DNA of 8,296 nucleotides. Source: Rickettsiales bacterium (GTDB lineage Bacteria > Pseudomonadota > Alphaproteobacteria > Rickettsiales > UBA3002). Numbering within the stretch: position 1 is the first letter of the stretch; each line of letters opens with the position of its first letter. A program made the translations under genes and the position numbers. This document shows positions 1-6,854 of this stretch, piece after piece. The stretch covers positions 1 to 8,296 of the forward strand of contig JAIXZB010000131.1 of assembly GCA_027489915.1 (NCBI GenBank). The letters are read 5' to 3'. Below the pieces are notes generated by a model. The model worked only from the letters and a program-made list of their open reading frames with translations, had not been told where the DNA came from and did not search any database.

Positions 1-1
1 A

Positions 2-367
2 TCAGCGGCTTACATTGCCAGATATTTAGCTAAAAATATTGTTGCTGCCGGTTTGGTCAAAAGATGCACTATTCAAATTGCCTATGCAATTGGTGTCGCG
101 CATCCTGTTTCGTTTTATGTTAACACGCATGAGGCAAATCATGTTGATCCTGCTGCGCTTGAAAATGTGCTGCAGCAGCTTATGGATTTAACTCCACGCG
201 GCATTCGCACCCATTTGCAGCTTAATCGCCCAATCTATTTACCAAGTGCGAGCTATGGTCATTTTGGTCGTAAGCCTGAAGCAAATGGTGCATTCAGCTG
301 GGAAAAAACCGATCTGGTTGAAGCCTTGCAACGCGAGTTCGGTGCAGCCCAGCGCGCTGCGGTGTAA
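2..367 (+). CDS. metK: S-adenosylmethionine synthetase, C-terminal third (5' partial)
   Basis: This is the last 121 codons of methionine adenosyltransferase, open from base 2 and ending in TAA at 365-367; the start lies outside the window. The enzyme makes S-adenosylmethionine from ATP and methionine in the cytosol. Diagnostic C-terminal blocks are visible: SAAYIARYLAKNIVAAGL near the window start (usually preceded by DR), then QIAYAIGVAHP, LTPRGIRTHLQLNRPIY, SYGHFGR and FSWEKTDL, the last two being typical of alphaproteobacterial MetK. One local oddity is the loop after FYVNTH, which reads EANHV where GTG-type residues are common. The stop overlaps the trmB start by one base (TAATG), so a SAM producer is directly joined to a SAM consumer. 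The family assignment is very secure; a TTG within the frame at 53 is not the real start because homology continues upstream of it. Confidence 0.97.
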   Translation, partial: SAAYIARYLAKNIVAAGLVKRCTIQIAYAIGVAHPVSFYVNTHEANHVDPAALENVLQQLMDLTPRGIRTHLQLNRPIYLPSASYGHFGRKPEANGAFSWEKTDLVEALQREFGAAQRAAV

Positions 368-1026
368 TGCAATCTGCAAAGCCGTATCTTTCATCGTTTG
401 GGCGTAACCGTGGCCGCAGTCTAAGTCAGCGCCAACAAGCATTGGTGGACACATTACTGCCAACTTTAGCGCCAAATAGCGCCGAGCTTGCTCACTATTC
501 GCATATTGCGCTCGAAATAGGGTTCGGTGGCGGCGAACATCTTGCAGCACTTGCAAAAGCACAGCCTCATACGCTCTTAATCGGCTGCGAACCCTACGTT
601 AACGGTGTAGCAAAACTATTGGTGGATATCGAAGAGCAGCATATCAGAAACATCCGCATCTTCACCGATGATGCACGCTTACTGATAGATAATATGCCAG
701 ACATATGTATCAATGATGTCTATATTTTATTCCCTGATCCATGGCCAAAAGCCAAACATAACAAGCGACGCTTAGTGAATCAGGACACCTTAGCGCGTTT
801 AGCGCGCATCCACAAAACAGGCGGCAACTTACTGCTTGCCACCGACCATTATGATTACGCCATCTGGATGCTGGAGCAGATGCAACAAACCAAGTGTTAT
901 CATTGGACTGCTGAATGCGCAGAGGATTGGCTAAGCCCACCCAAACAATGGGTGGAAACCAAATACCAGCGCAAAACTACAGCCGAAGGCAGGGCGCCGC
1001 AATTCTTCAAATGCATCAGGCTATAA
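367..1026 (+). CDS. trmB: tRNA (guanine-N7-)-methyltransferase
   Basis: TrmB is a cytosolic class I methyltransferase that uses SAM to form m7G at position 46 of the tRNA variable loop. The 219-residue length is usual. The SAM-binding motif I is EIGFGGGEH at residues 50-58, followed by the acidic loop residue in CEPYVNGVAKLL (74-85). The family signature FPDPWPKAKHNKRR sits at 122-135, TDHYDYA lies further on, and the C-terminal block TKYQRKTTAEGR is the expected tRNA-binding and catalytic end. The ATG at 367 overlaps the metK stop (TAATG) with no clear Shine-Dalgarno, so translation is probably coupled to metK. The stop TAA at 1024-1026 is embedded in a TATAAT hexamer that could be a promoter element. 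Codon use looks ordinary for the window. I see no missing motif. Confidence 0.96.
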   Translation: MQSAKPYLSSFGRNRGRSLSQRQQALVDTLLPTLAPNSAELAHYSHIALEIGFGGGEHLAALAKAQPHTLLIGCEPYVNGVAKLLVDIEEQHIRNIRIFTDDARLLIDNMPDICINDVYILFPDPWPKAKHNKRRLVNQDTLARLARIHKTGGNLLLATDHYDYAIWMLEQMQQTKCYHWTAECAEDWLSPPKQWVETKYQRKTTAEGRAPQFFKCIRL

Positions 1027-1027
1027 T
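1022..1027 (+). promoter_or_regulatory. Candidate -10 element (TATAAT) for the rimP-nusA-infB operon
   Basis: A perfect TATAAT overlaps the trmB stop codon. Initiation about 7 bases downstream would give a leader of roughly 90 bases that includes the hairpin at 1084-1112. No convincing -35 is seen: the hexamer at 16-18 bp spacing is close to gcaatt or caattc, and the extended -10 TG is absent. Position is the main argument, since it is at the only break between the metK-trmB pair and the long downstream run. A weaker alternative pairs TTGCCA at 1037-1042 with TAAACG at 1060-1065, 17 bp apart. Inference only. Confidence 0.35.
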
Positions 1028-1083
1028 ACAAAGCACTTGCCATAAACTGTAGACTGGTCTAAACGCCCTGTAAATACAAAATC

Positions 1084-1112
1084 AAAAAGGTGGCCAACTG
1101 GCCGCCTTTTTT
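1084..1112 (+). terminator. Intrinsic terminator or leader attenuator before rimP
   Basis: AAAAAGGTGGCC (1084-1095), loop AACT (1096-1099) and GGCCGCCTTTTT (1100-1111) form a 12-bp stem with a single T-G wobble, ending in a run of six T. The A-run opposite the T-run makes it look usable in both directions. It could end metK-trmB transcripts. However, the rimP ATG lies only 12 bases beyond the last T, which leaves no room for a separate promoter with a normal leader. Any promoter serving rimP in this spacer must therefore transcribe through the hairpin, so it may act as an attenuator. Confidence 0.85.
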
Positions 1113-1124
1113 GTTGGGATAGTT

Positions 1125-1664
1125 ATGCGACTGATAGACAGAATTGAAGCCCTAATCACCCCAAGCGCCTTAGCGCTGGGCTATGATATTGTGCAGCTAC
1201 GCTTTAACGAAGCAGCCAAAAGCCGCACCTTGCAAATCATGGCTGAACGTATAGCAGATAAGCTGATGACGCTAGAGGATTGCGAAAAACTTAGCCGTAC
1301 CATTTCTGCGCTGCTCGATGTAGAAGATGTTATCGAAGGCCGTTATGCGCTTGAAGTTGGCTCCCCCGGAATCGACCGCCCATTAACGCGTACCCACGAT
1401 TTCGAAACCTACAAAGGCTTCGATGCCAGAATTGAAATGGCGCTACCAGTAGAGGGTCGCAAGCGCTTTACAGGCCATTTGATGGGTCTGGACGGTGATA
1501 ATGTGATGCTACGAGTAGATGAGCGTGAATGGGCGCTGCCCGCAAGTGCGATTCAATCTGCCAAGCTGGTGCTAACCGATGCGCTGATAAAAGCATCGCA
1601 GGCACAAATGAAAATCAATGATGCGGCGTCGGTGGCGCCTGATGTTAAAACACAAACCAACTAG
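1125..1664 (+). CDS. rimP: Ribosome maturation factor RimP
   Basis: RimP is a cytosolic assembly factor that helps mature the 30S subunit. The 179-residue product has the usual two-part plan: an N-terminal alpha/beta domain (about 1-85) ending in the family signature LEVGSPGIDRPL at 76-87, and an SH3-like C-terminal domain (about 90-155) containing KGFDARIEM and RKRFTGHLMGL. The last 20 or so residues are polar and probably disordered. The ATG at 1125 follows a weak GGGA at 1116-1119, only a few bases after the T-run of the upstream hairpin, so the hairpin and the ribosome site are nearly contiguous. No in-frame alternative start lies in the short stretch upstream. The gene is first in the rimP-nusA-ylxR-infB series and ends 8 bases before nusA. 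Family assignment is secure from the signature and the gene order. Confidence 0.95.
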   Translation: MRLIDRIEALITPSALALGYDIVQLRFNEAAKSRTLQIMAERIADKLMTLEDCEKLSRTISALLDVEDVIEGRYALEVGSPGIDRPLTRTHDFETYKGFDARIEMALPVEGRKRFTGHLMGLDGDNVMLRVDEREWALPASAIQSAKLVLTDALIKASQAQMKINDAASVAPDVKTQTN

Positions 1665-1672
1665 AGGATACC

Positions 1673-3190
1673 ATGGCCAATCAAGTAATTTACGGTTCAG
1701 TCGAATTGTTGCAAATCGCAGAAGCAGTGGCGCGTGAAAAGAATATCGATCGCGAAACCGTGATTGAAGCAATGGAAAACGCCATCTCCATAGCAGGCCG
1801 TAAAAAATACGGTAACGAGCGCAATATCAAGGTGGATATCAACCGTAAATCAGGCGAAATCAAAATTACCCGCGTGACCGATGTGGTAGAAGTCGTTGAA
1901 AACGAAATGCAGCAGATTTCTCTCGCCGATGCGCAAGAGAAAGACAAAAAACTCAAAGTAGGCGATCAAATTATCGACGATCTGCCACCAATTGATTTTG
2001 GCCGTATCGTTGCCCAAACGGCTAAGCAGGTAATTGTACAAAAAGTACGTGATGCTGAGCGTGACCGCCAATATGACGAGTTCAAAGACCGCATTGGCGA
2101 AATCGTCAATGGGGTGGTGAAGCGCGTGGAATATGGCAATGTGACCGTGGATTTTGGTCGTGCAGAAGCCGTCATTCGCCGCGATGAGCTGATTCCGCGT
2201 GAAACTTTCCGCAAAGACGATCGCATCCGCGCGTATATCTACGATGTGCGCCGCGAAAAAACTGGCCCACAAGTATTCTTAAGCCGTGTACGCCCAGAAT
2301 TTATGGCTAAATTGTTTATGCAGGAAGTGCCCGAAATTTACGACGGCGTAATCGAAATTCGCTCCGTTGCTCGCGACCCTGGATCGCGCGCTAAAATCGC
2401 TGTGATGAGCAACGATCCTAGCGTAAACCCTGTGCTTTCATGCGTCGGTGTGCGTGGATCACGCGTTCAGGCAGTAGTATCTGAGCTTCAGGGCGAAAAA
2501 GTCGATATCGTGGAATATGCGGAAGATCCAGCAACCTTCGTTGTTAACGCGCTTTCTTCGGCAGAAGTAAGCAAGGTGGTGATTGATGAAGATAATAACC
2601 GCATCGAAGTGGTAGTTGCCGATGACCAACTCTCACTCGCGATTGGTCGCCGTGGCCAGAACGTGCGCCTTGCCTCGCAGCTTACGGGCTGGAGCATTGA
2701 TATCCTTACCGAAGAAGTAGAATCTGAGCGCCGCACACAAGAATTCAATAAACTTTCCACCATGTTTATTGAAGCCCTCAACGTGGAAGAAGTGATTGCC
2801 CACCTGCTTGTGACAGAAGGCTTCACTTCGATTGAAGAAGTCGCTTATGTGCCGGTCGAAGATTTGGCGCAAATTGAAGGGTTTGATGAGAATATCGGTG
2901 AAGAACTCCGCAACCGCGCAGCAGAATTCATCGAGCAACAAACAGCTGAAAACGAAGCCAAGCTGAAAGAAAGCGGTGTTGAAGAGGCACTCATGAAACT
3001 CGAAGGCTTGACCCTTGAGCAAGTCAAGAAACTGGCCGAAAACGACATCAAAACCATGGATGATTTTGCAGGACTTGCAACCGATGAATTTTTTGAAATC
3101 GTGGGCAGATGCGATTTAAGCGACGATACGGTTAGCGCCATGATTATGAAAGCCCGCGAAGCGTGGTTCGCAGGCGAGAAATCGGCGTAA
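1673..3190 (+). CDS. nusA: Transcription termination/antitermination factor NusA
   Basis: NusA binds RNA polymerase and nascent RNA, and modulates pausing, intrinsic termination and antitermination. In the 505 residues the domains run as follows: RNA polymerase-binding N-terminal domain (about 1-125), S1 domain (about 140-205; IGEIVNGVVKRVEYGNVTVDFG), KH1 (about 230-285, with GVRG at 259-262), KH2 (about 300-345, with GRRG at 325-328 in the block IGRRGQNVRLASQLTGW), and two C-terminal acidic helix-hairpin-helix repeats (about 365-425 and 435-500). Length and layout are normal for Alphaproteobacteria. The Shine-Dalgarno AGAGG (1663-1667) overlaps the rimP stop TAG, 5 bases from the ATG, suggesting coupled translation. 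One oddity is KH1: the usual DPVGACVGMRG block reads NPVLSCVGVRG at 252-262. As first large gene after a hairpin-bearing leader it is a candidate for autogenous control, but that is inferred. Confidence 0.98.
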   Translation: MANQVIYGSVELLQIAEAVAREKNIDRETVIEAMENAISIAGRKKYGNERNIKVDINRKSGEIKITRVTDVVEVVENEMQQISLADAQEKDKKLKVGDQIIDDLPPIDFGRIVAQTAKQVIVQKVRDAERDRQYDEFKDRIGEIVNGVVKRVEYGNVTVDFGRAEAVIRRDELIPRETFRKDDRIRAYIYDVRREKTGPQVFLSRVRPEFMAKLFMQEVPEIYDGVIEIRSVARDPGSRAKIAVMSNDPSVNPVLSCVGVRGSRVQAVVSELQGEKVDIVEYAEDPATFVVNALSSAEVSKVVIDEDNNRIEVVVADDQLSLAIGRRGQNVRLASQLTGWSIDILTEEVESERRTQEFNKLSTMFIEALNVEEVIAHLLVTEGFTSIEEVAYVPVEDLAQIEGFDENIGEELRNRAAEFIEQQTAENEAKLKESGVEEALMKLEGLTLEQVKKLAENDIKTMDDFAGLATDEFFEIVGRCDLSDDTVSAMIMKAREAWFAGEKSA

Positions 3191-3214
3191 AAGTTAGCAC
3201 AGGCGAGGGCGGCC

Positions 3215-3796
3215 ATGCCAGAATCCGAGCCAAAATCAGACGATACTACCCGTCAATGCATTGTAACGCGTGAGCTGCTGCCTAAACAGCAGCTCATCCG
3301 CTTTGTCGTTGCTCCCGATGATACGGTGACACCTGATTTAGCCTGCAAATTGCCAGGTCGCGGCTTGTGGGTGAAAGCCGATATGGCATCGGTGGCGCAA
3401 GCAGTTGCCAAACAGGCATTCTCGCGCGCCGCCAAGCAGCAGGTGCGTATTCCAGAAGGGCTTGTAGCAAGGGTAGAATCGTTACTTCGCAAGCGTGCTT
3501 TTGAAGCGTTGGCGTTGGCACGAAAAGCAGGGTTGGTAACTGCAGGATATGAAAAAATTTGCACCAAATTAGCCTCAGGATCCGCAGTATGCCTTATTCA
3601 CGCAAGCGATGCAGGTGCAGATGGGGTGAAGACACTTAATGGCAAAGGGCGTGACCTTCCCGTGTTTAGTTTTTTCACTCGCGATGAGCTGTGCCAAGTC
3701 ACTTCGCGCGAGAATGCAGTGCATTTGGTCTTAAGCGCAGGTGGGGCAAGTGCATTTTTTATGAGCGAAGCTCGCCGTTTTGCTGGATTTTCTTAA
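3215..3796 (+). CDS. ylxR: RNA-binding protein, YlxR (DUF448) domain plus L7Ae-like domain
   Basis: This 193-residue protein is the long alphaproteobacterial form. Residues about 10-80 are a YlxR/DUF448 domain: RQCIVTRE at 13-20, LIRFVV at 27-32, and the signature KLPGRGLWV at 45-53. Residues about 88-190 resemble the L7Ae/L30e/S12e fold: KRAFEALALARKAGLVTAGYEK, then AVCLIHASDAG and a C-terminal ARRFAGF. Both parts are RNA-binding folds; YlxR is found beside nusA and infB across bacteria, and the cellular role of this two-domain version is not firmly known. The ATG at 3215 follows GAGGG at 3205-3209, 5 bases away. It sits 24 bases after nusA. Its stop TAA (3794-3796) lies 2 bases before the ATG of a possible 23-codon ORF. 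The domain call is strong; a precise biochemical function is not claimed. Confidence 0.93.
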   Translation: MPESEPKSDDTTRQCIVTRELLPKQQLIRFVVAPDDTVTPDLACKLPGRGLWVKADMASVAQAVAKQAFSRAAKQQVRIPEGLVARVESLLRKRAFEALALARKAGLVTAGYEKICTKLASGSAVCLIHASDAGADGVKTLNGKGRDLPVFSFFTRDELCQVTSRENAVHLVLSAGGASAFFMSEARRFAGFS

Positions 3797-3798
3797 AA

Positions 3799-3825
3799 AT
3801 GGGGGCTATAAGCCCAACTCCCCAT
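3799..3825 (+). other. Hairpin-forming sequence in the ylxR-infB spacer
   Basis: Two alternative foldings overlap. A short hairpin has GGGCT (3803-3807), loop ATA and AGCCC (3811-3815). A longer stem pairs ATGGGG (3799-3804) with CCCCAT (3820-3825) and could enclose three pairs of the inner stem. The two forms compete for G3803-G3804. No T-run follows, so it is not a standard terminator. The longer form would hide the first two codons of the 23-codon ORF. Role unknown. Confidence 0.4.
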
Positions 3826-3870
3826 AAGGGTAATTGCAGCACTAACAGAGAAAAATACCGTATTCCATGA
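3799..3870 (+). CDS. Possible 23-codon bridging ORF between ylxR and infB
   Basis: An ATG two bases after the ylxR stop opens 23 codons, beginning MGAISPTPHK and ending EKYRIP. Its TGA (3868-3870) overlaps the infB ATG as ATGA. It fills the whole ylxR-infB gap in a frame different from infB. A separate Shine-Dalgarno is weak (GGA at 3785-3787, 11 bases away), so it would depend on reinitiation by ribosomes finishing ylxR. No known family is recognised. It may be a translational coupler rather than a functional peptide, and it could be chance: a random ORF this short is common. The case rests on the exact fit at both ends. Confidence 0.3.
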   Translation: MGAISPTPHKGNCSTNREKYRIP

Positions 3871-6437
3871 ACGATTCGCAGAACAAAAAAGATACACTTA
3901 AAGTTGCTCCCACCACGCTTTCGCTGACCAAAACAGTGGAAGGTGGCAAGGTGAAGCAGAACTTCCAGCGCGGCAAAAGCAAAACCGTAACCGTGGAAGT
4001 AAAAAAGACCCGCACTTTCGCGCGTACTAATACAGGCACCGAAAATATGGTGGAAGTGAACCGGGGTGCAACCGATGCAGCTAAACAGCGCATACTGAAC
4101 AAAGCCGAGCAGGAAGCCCGTCTGCGTGCACTTCAGCATGCCGATAAAACCGGTGATGCACTAAAAAGTATTCCACTTGCGCGCCGCGAGATGGTGGAAG
4201 AGGTTGAGGTTGAAGAAGAAATCGAACCTATCGAAGAAGTTGCAATCGAAGAAGAAGTGGAAGTAGCTGTTGAAGAAGTGACAGTCAAAGCCTCGCCAGC
4301 CAAACTCATGGCACGCCAGCCACTTGATGATATTACTGCGCGCAATTTAGCTGCGCTTCGTGATATGCCTTCTAATAAAGTGGCAACCGCTACAACCACG
4401 GAAGCTGCACCTAAAAAAGCACTTTCCCCTGCGAAAAAAGCGGGTGTTGTTGGTAAGCCTCGCGAAGATGATTCATCAAGTGAAGTTAAAGTAAAAGATA
4501 GCGAATACCGCCGTTCAGGTAAACTCACCATCGCCCAAGCACTTGGTATGGATGGTGAAGAGCTCAAGGTACGCTCGCTTGCGCAAGTCAAGCGCCAGCG
4601 CGCAAAAATTGCCAAGAAGGCAGAAGGCACTCCTTCTGCACAGCAAGAAAAATTCTCACGCGAAGTTGTTATTCCTGAAGCGATTAGCGTTGCAGACCTT
4701 GCAAATCGCATGGCAGAGCGTACAGTAGATGTGATTAAAATGCTCATGAAACTCGGCACCATGGCAACCCCGCAACAAGCGATTGATGCCGATACAGCCG
4801 AAATTGTTGTTACAGAATTTGGGCACAAAGCCCGCCGCGTTGCAGAATCAGATGTCGAAGAATCGCTCGTGCGTGATGTGGATTCTGACGAGAGCATGAC
4901 ACCGCGCTCAGCGGTAGTTACGGTGATGGGCCACGTCGATCATGGTAAAACCTCATTGCTTGATGCATTCCGCTCCACCGATGTGGTGGCAGGCGAGGCG
5001 GGCGGCATTACCCAGCATATCGGTGCCTATCAGGTAACGGTAAAATCGGGTGATAAAATCACATTCCTTGATACACCGGGCCATGAAGCCTTCACGGCTA
5101 TGCGTGCACGTGGTGCGAAGGTAACGGATATTGTAATTCTCGTGGTCGCGGCTGACGATGGCATCATGCCACAAACCGAAGAGGCGATAAATCACGCCAA
5201 AGCTGCAGGTGTTCCAATCATTGTGGCGGTGAATAAAATCGATAAACCTGATTCTGATCCACAGCGCGTGAAAACTGCGCTGATGAGCTTTGGTTTAGTA
5301 CCCGAAGAATTCGGTGGCGATGTGCAGGTGGTAGAAGTATCCGCAAAAAATCGCATTAACCTTGATAAACTTGAAGAAGCAATATTGCTTCAGGCAGAAG
5401 TGATGGGGCTCAAAGCCAATGCTGATCGCAAAGGCACAGGAACCGTGATTGAGGCCAAAGTAGATAAAGGGCGCGGAACGGTGGCAACATTGCTGGTGCA
5501 ACGCGGTACCCTTAAAGTGGGCGATATTGTGGTAGCAGGCGCCGCTTATGGCCGTGTGCGCGCATTGGTGAATGATAAGGGCCAAAGCGTTGCGGAAGCG
5601 GGCCCAAGTATTCCTGTGGAAATTTTAGGACTCGATAGCCCACCCGATGCAGGGGATGAATTTGCGGTGGTTACTTCCGAAAAAGAAGCGCGCGATATTA
5701 CTGAATACCGCCGTAATAAGGAAAAACGCCGCGTTGTGGCTGCGGGTTCGAAATCGATGGAGCAGTTGTTTGCCGATGCAGGTAAATCAGCAGCTAAAGA
5801 ACTTGCAATCATCGTAAAGACCGATGTGCATGGTTCAGCCGAAGCGATTGCTGGATCATTGATGAAATATAACGATGAAGAAGTAAAAGCAAAGGTGCTT
5901 CACTCAGCTGTAGGAGCAATCAACGAGTCAGATATTTCGCTGGCATCTGCGACGGGCGCCATGATTATCGGATTCAACGTGCGCGCTACTCCGAAAGCAA
6001 AGGAAATGGCTGCAAATCTTGGTATTGCGCTGCGCTACTACTCGATTATTTACGAGCTTATCGATGATGTAAAAGCGGCACTTTCTGGCCTTCTCTCGCC
6101 AGAACTGCGCGAGAACCTGCTTGGTTACGCCGAGATTCGTGAAGTATTCAATATCACCAAAGTGGGTAAAGTGGCGGGCTGTATGGTGACCGAAGGGCTC
6201 ATCAAACGCGGTGCGAAAGTGCGCTTGTTGCGTGATAACGTAGTTATTCATGAGGGTACACTCAAAACACTTAAACGCTTCAAGGATGAAGTGAAAGAAG
6301 TGAAATCCGGCTTCGAGTGCGGGATGGCATTTGAGAATTACGATGATATGCGTGCAGGCGATATGATTGAAGGATTCGAAGTGCAGGAAATTTCGCGTAC
6401 CGTAAGCGAGCGTCCTAAAACTGAAGTCAACGCCTAA
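3867..6437 (+). CDS. infB: Translation initiation factor IF-2
   Basis: IF2 is the GTPase that delivers initiator fMet-tRNA to the 30S subunit and promotes subunit joining. The 856-residue product begins with the alpha-type sequence (LSLTKTVEGGKVKQNFQRG near 18-36), has an acidic low-complexity stretch at about 109-138, the RRSGKLTIAQALG block (215-227) and the IF2_N helical domain (about 263-330). The G domain carries G1 GHVDHGKT (355-362), G2 GGITQ (379-383), G3 DTPGHEAF (402-409), G4 NKID (456-459) and G5 SAK (492-494). Domain II and C1/C2 follow to the end, the C2 region binding fMet-tRNA. The start at 3867 is the only possible one in the open frame upstream of the conserved N-terminus (in-frame TAA at 3843). 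It lacks a well-placed Shine-Dalgarno: the nearest purine run, AGAG at 3847-3850, is 16 bases away. It overlaps the TGA of the small ORF upstream. Confidence 0.98.
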   Translation: MNDSQNKKDTLKVAPTTLSLTKTVEGGKVKQNFQRGKSKTVTVEVKKTRTFARTNTGTENMVEVNRGATDAAKQRILNKAEQEARLRALQHADKTGDALKSIPLARREMVEEVEVEEEIEPIEEVAIEEEVEVAVEEVTVKASPAKLMARQPLDDITARNLAALRDMPSNKVATATTTEAAPKKALSPAKKAGVVGKPREDDSSSEVKVKDSEYRRSGKLTIAQALGMDGEELKVRSLAQVKRQRAKIAKKAEGTPSAQQEKFSREVVIPEAISVADLANRMAERTVDVIKMLMKLGTMATPQQAIDADTAEIVVTEFGHKARRVAESDVEESLVRDVDSDESMTPRSAVVTVMGHVDHGKTSLLDAFRSTDVVAGEAGGITQHIGAYQVTVKSGDKITFLDTPGHEAFTAMRARGAKVTDIVILVVAADDGIMPQTEEAINHAKAAGVPIIVAVNKIDKPDSDPQRVKTALMSFGLVPEEFGGDVQVVEVSAKNRINLDKLEEAILLQAEVMGLKANADRKGTGTVIEAKVDKGRGTVATLLVQRGTLKVGDIVVAGAAYGRVRALVNDKGQSVAEAGPSIPVEILGLDSPPDAGDEFAVVTSEKEARDITEYRRNKEKRRVVAAGSKSMEQLFADAGKSAAKELAIIVKTDVHGSAEAIAGSLMKYNDEEVKAKVLHSAVGAINESDISLASATGAMIIGFNVRATPKAKEMAANLGIALRYYSIIYELIDDVKAALSGLLSPELRENLLGYAEIREVFNITKVGKVAGCMVTEGLIKRGAKVRLLRDNVVIHEGTLKTLKRFKDEVKEVKSGFECGMAFENYDDMRAGDMIEGFEVQEISRTVSERPKTEVNA

Positions 6438-6461
6438 GCGTTATTAACTGCGAGTTTTGTT

Positions 6462-6854
6462 ATGGCAACACAGCCCAAGCCACCAACGCAACGCCAATTA
6501 AGAGTTGGAGAAGAGTTACGTGCTGTTTTAGCGCAAATGTTTGCCCACGGCGAAACCCATGTGGTCGAGTTGGATTCGGCATCGATTACGGTGTCTGAAG
6601 TGCGCATTAGCCCTGATTTAAAAAATGCAACGGCTTACGTGATGCCACTTGCTGGGCATAATAAAGAAATCGTTATGAAGGCATTAGCAGAGTATGCATC
6701 GCGTATTCGCCACTTAATGATTAAGCGCATTACATTGCGCACAGCACCAAAGCTTAGCTTCAAGCTCGACACCTCGTATGAAGTGGCGCACCGCGTGACG
6801 CAGCTTTTGAATGAAGTTAAGAAGGCTGATGAAGTGCGTGACACCGAGATGTAA
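6462..6854 (+). CDS. rbfA: Ribosome-binding factor A
   Basis: RbfA is a small KH-fold protein that binds 16S rRNA in late 30S assembly and matters for cold growth in E. coli. The 130 residues show the family pattern: RQLRVGEELRAVLAQMF (11-27), VSEVRISPDLKNATAYV (44-60) and the basic segment containing RHLMIKRITLRTAPKLSFKLD (83-103), then a C-terminal charged tail. The length is normal. The ATG at 6462 lies 24 bases after the infB stop with only a weak GAG (6452-6454) seven bases upstream, so expression may depend partly on coupling to infB. The stop overlaps the truB ATG (TAATG). Together with rimP in the same operon it supplies two 30S maturation factors beside an initiation factor. Confidence 0.95.
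   Translation: MATQPKPPTQRQLRVGEELRAVLAQMFAHGETHVVELDSASITVSEVRISPDLKNATAYVMPLAGHNKEIVMKALAEYASRIRHLMIKRITLRTAPKLSFKLDTSYEVAHRVTQLLNEVKKADEVRDTEM

Noticed and set aside
1027..1124. A riboswitch, for example for SAM, in the trmB-rimP spacer
   Set aside because: The spacer is only 98 bases and contains one simple hairpin and a short inverted repeat; no multi-stem aptamer architecture is visible, and rimP is not a SAM-pathway gene.
1850..2272. A 140-residue minus-strand frame inside nusA
   Set aside because: It lies wholly within conserved NusA coding sequence and its translation shows no domain. Other overlapping minus frames exist in the same stretch, as expected by chance.
4543..4728. A 61-residue plus-strand frame inside infB
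   Set aside because: It is an out-of-frame shadow in the lysine/alanine-rich part of IF2.
4133..4897. A 254-residue open frame on the minus strand inside infB
   Set aside because: It is a Ser/Thr-rich shadow of the IF2 N-terminal coding region, caused by the Glu/Lys-rich codons read backwards. It has no recognisable family and no ribosome site, and infB is beyond doubt.
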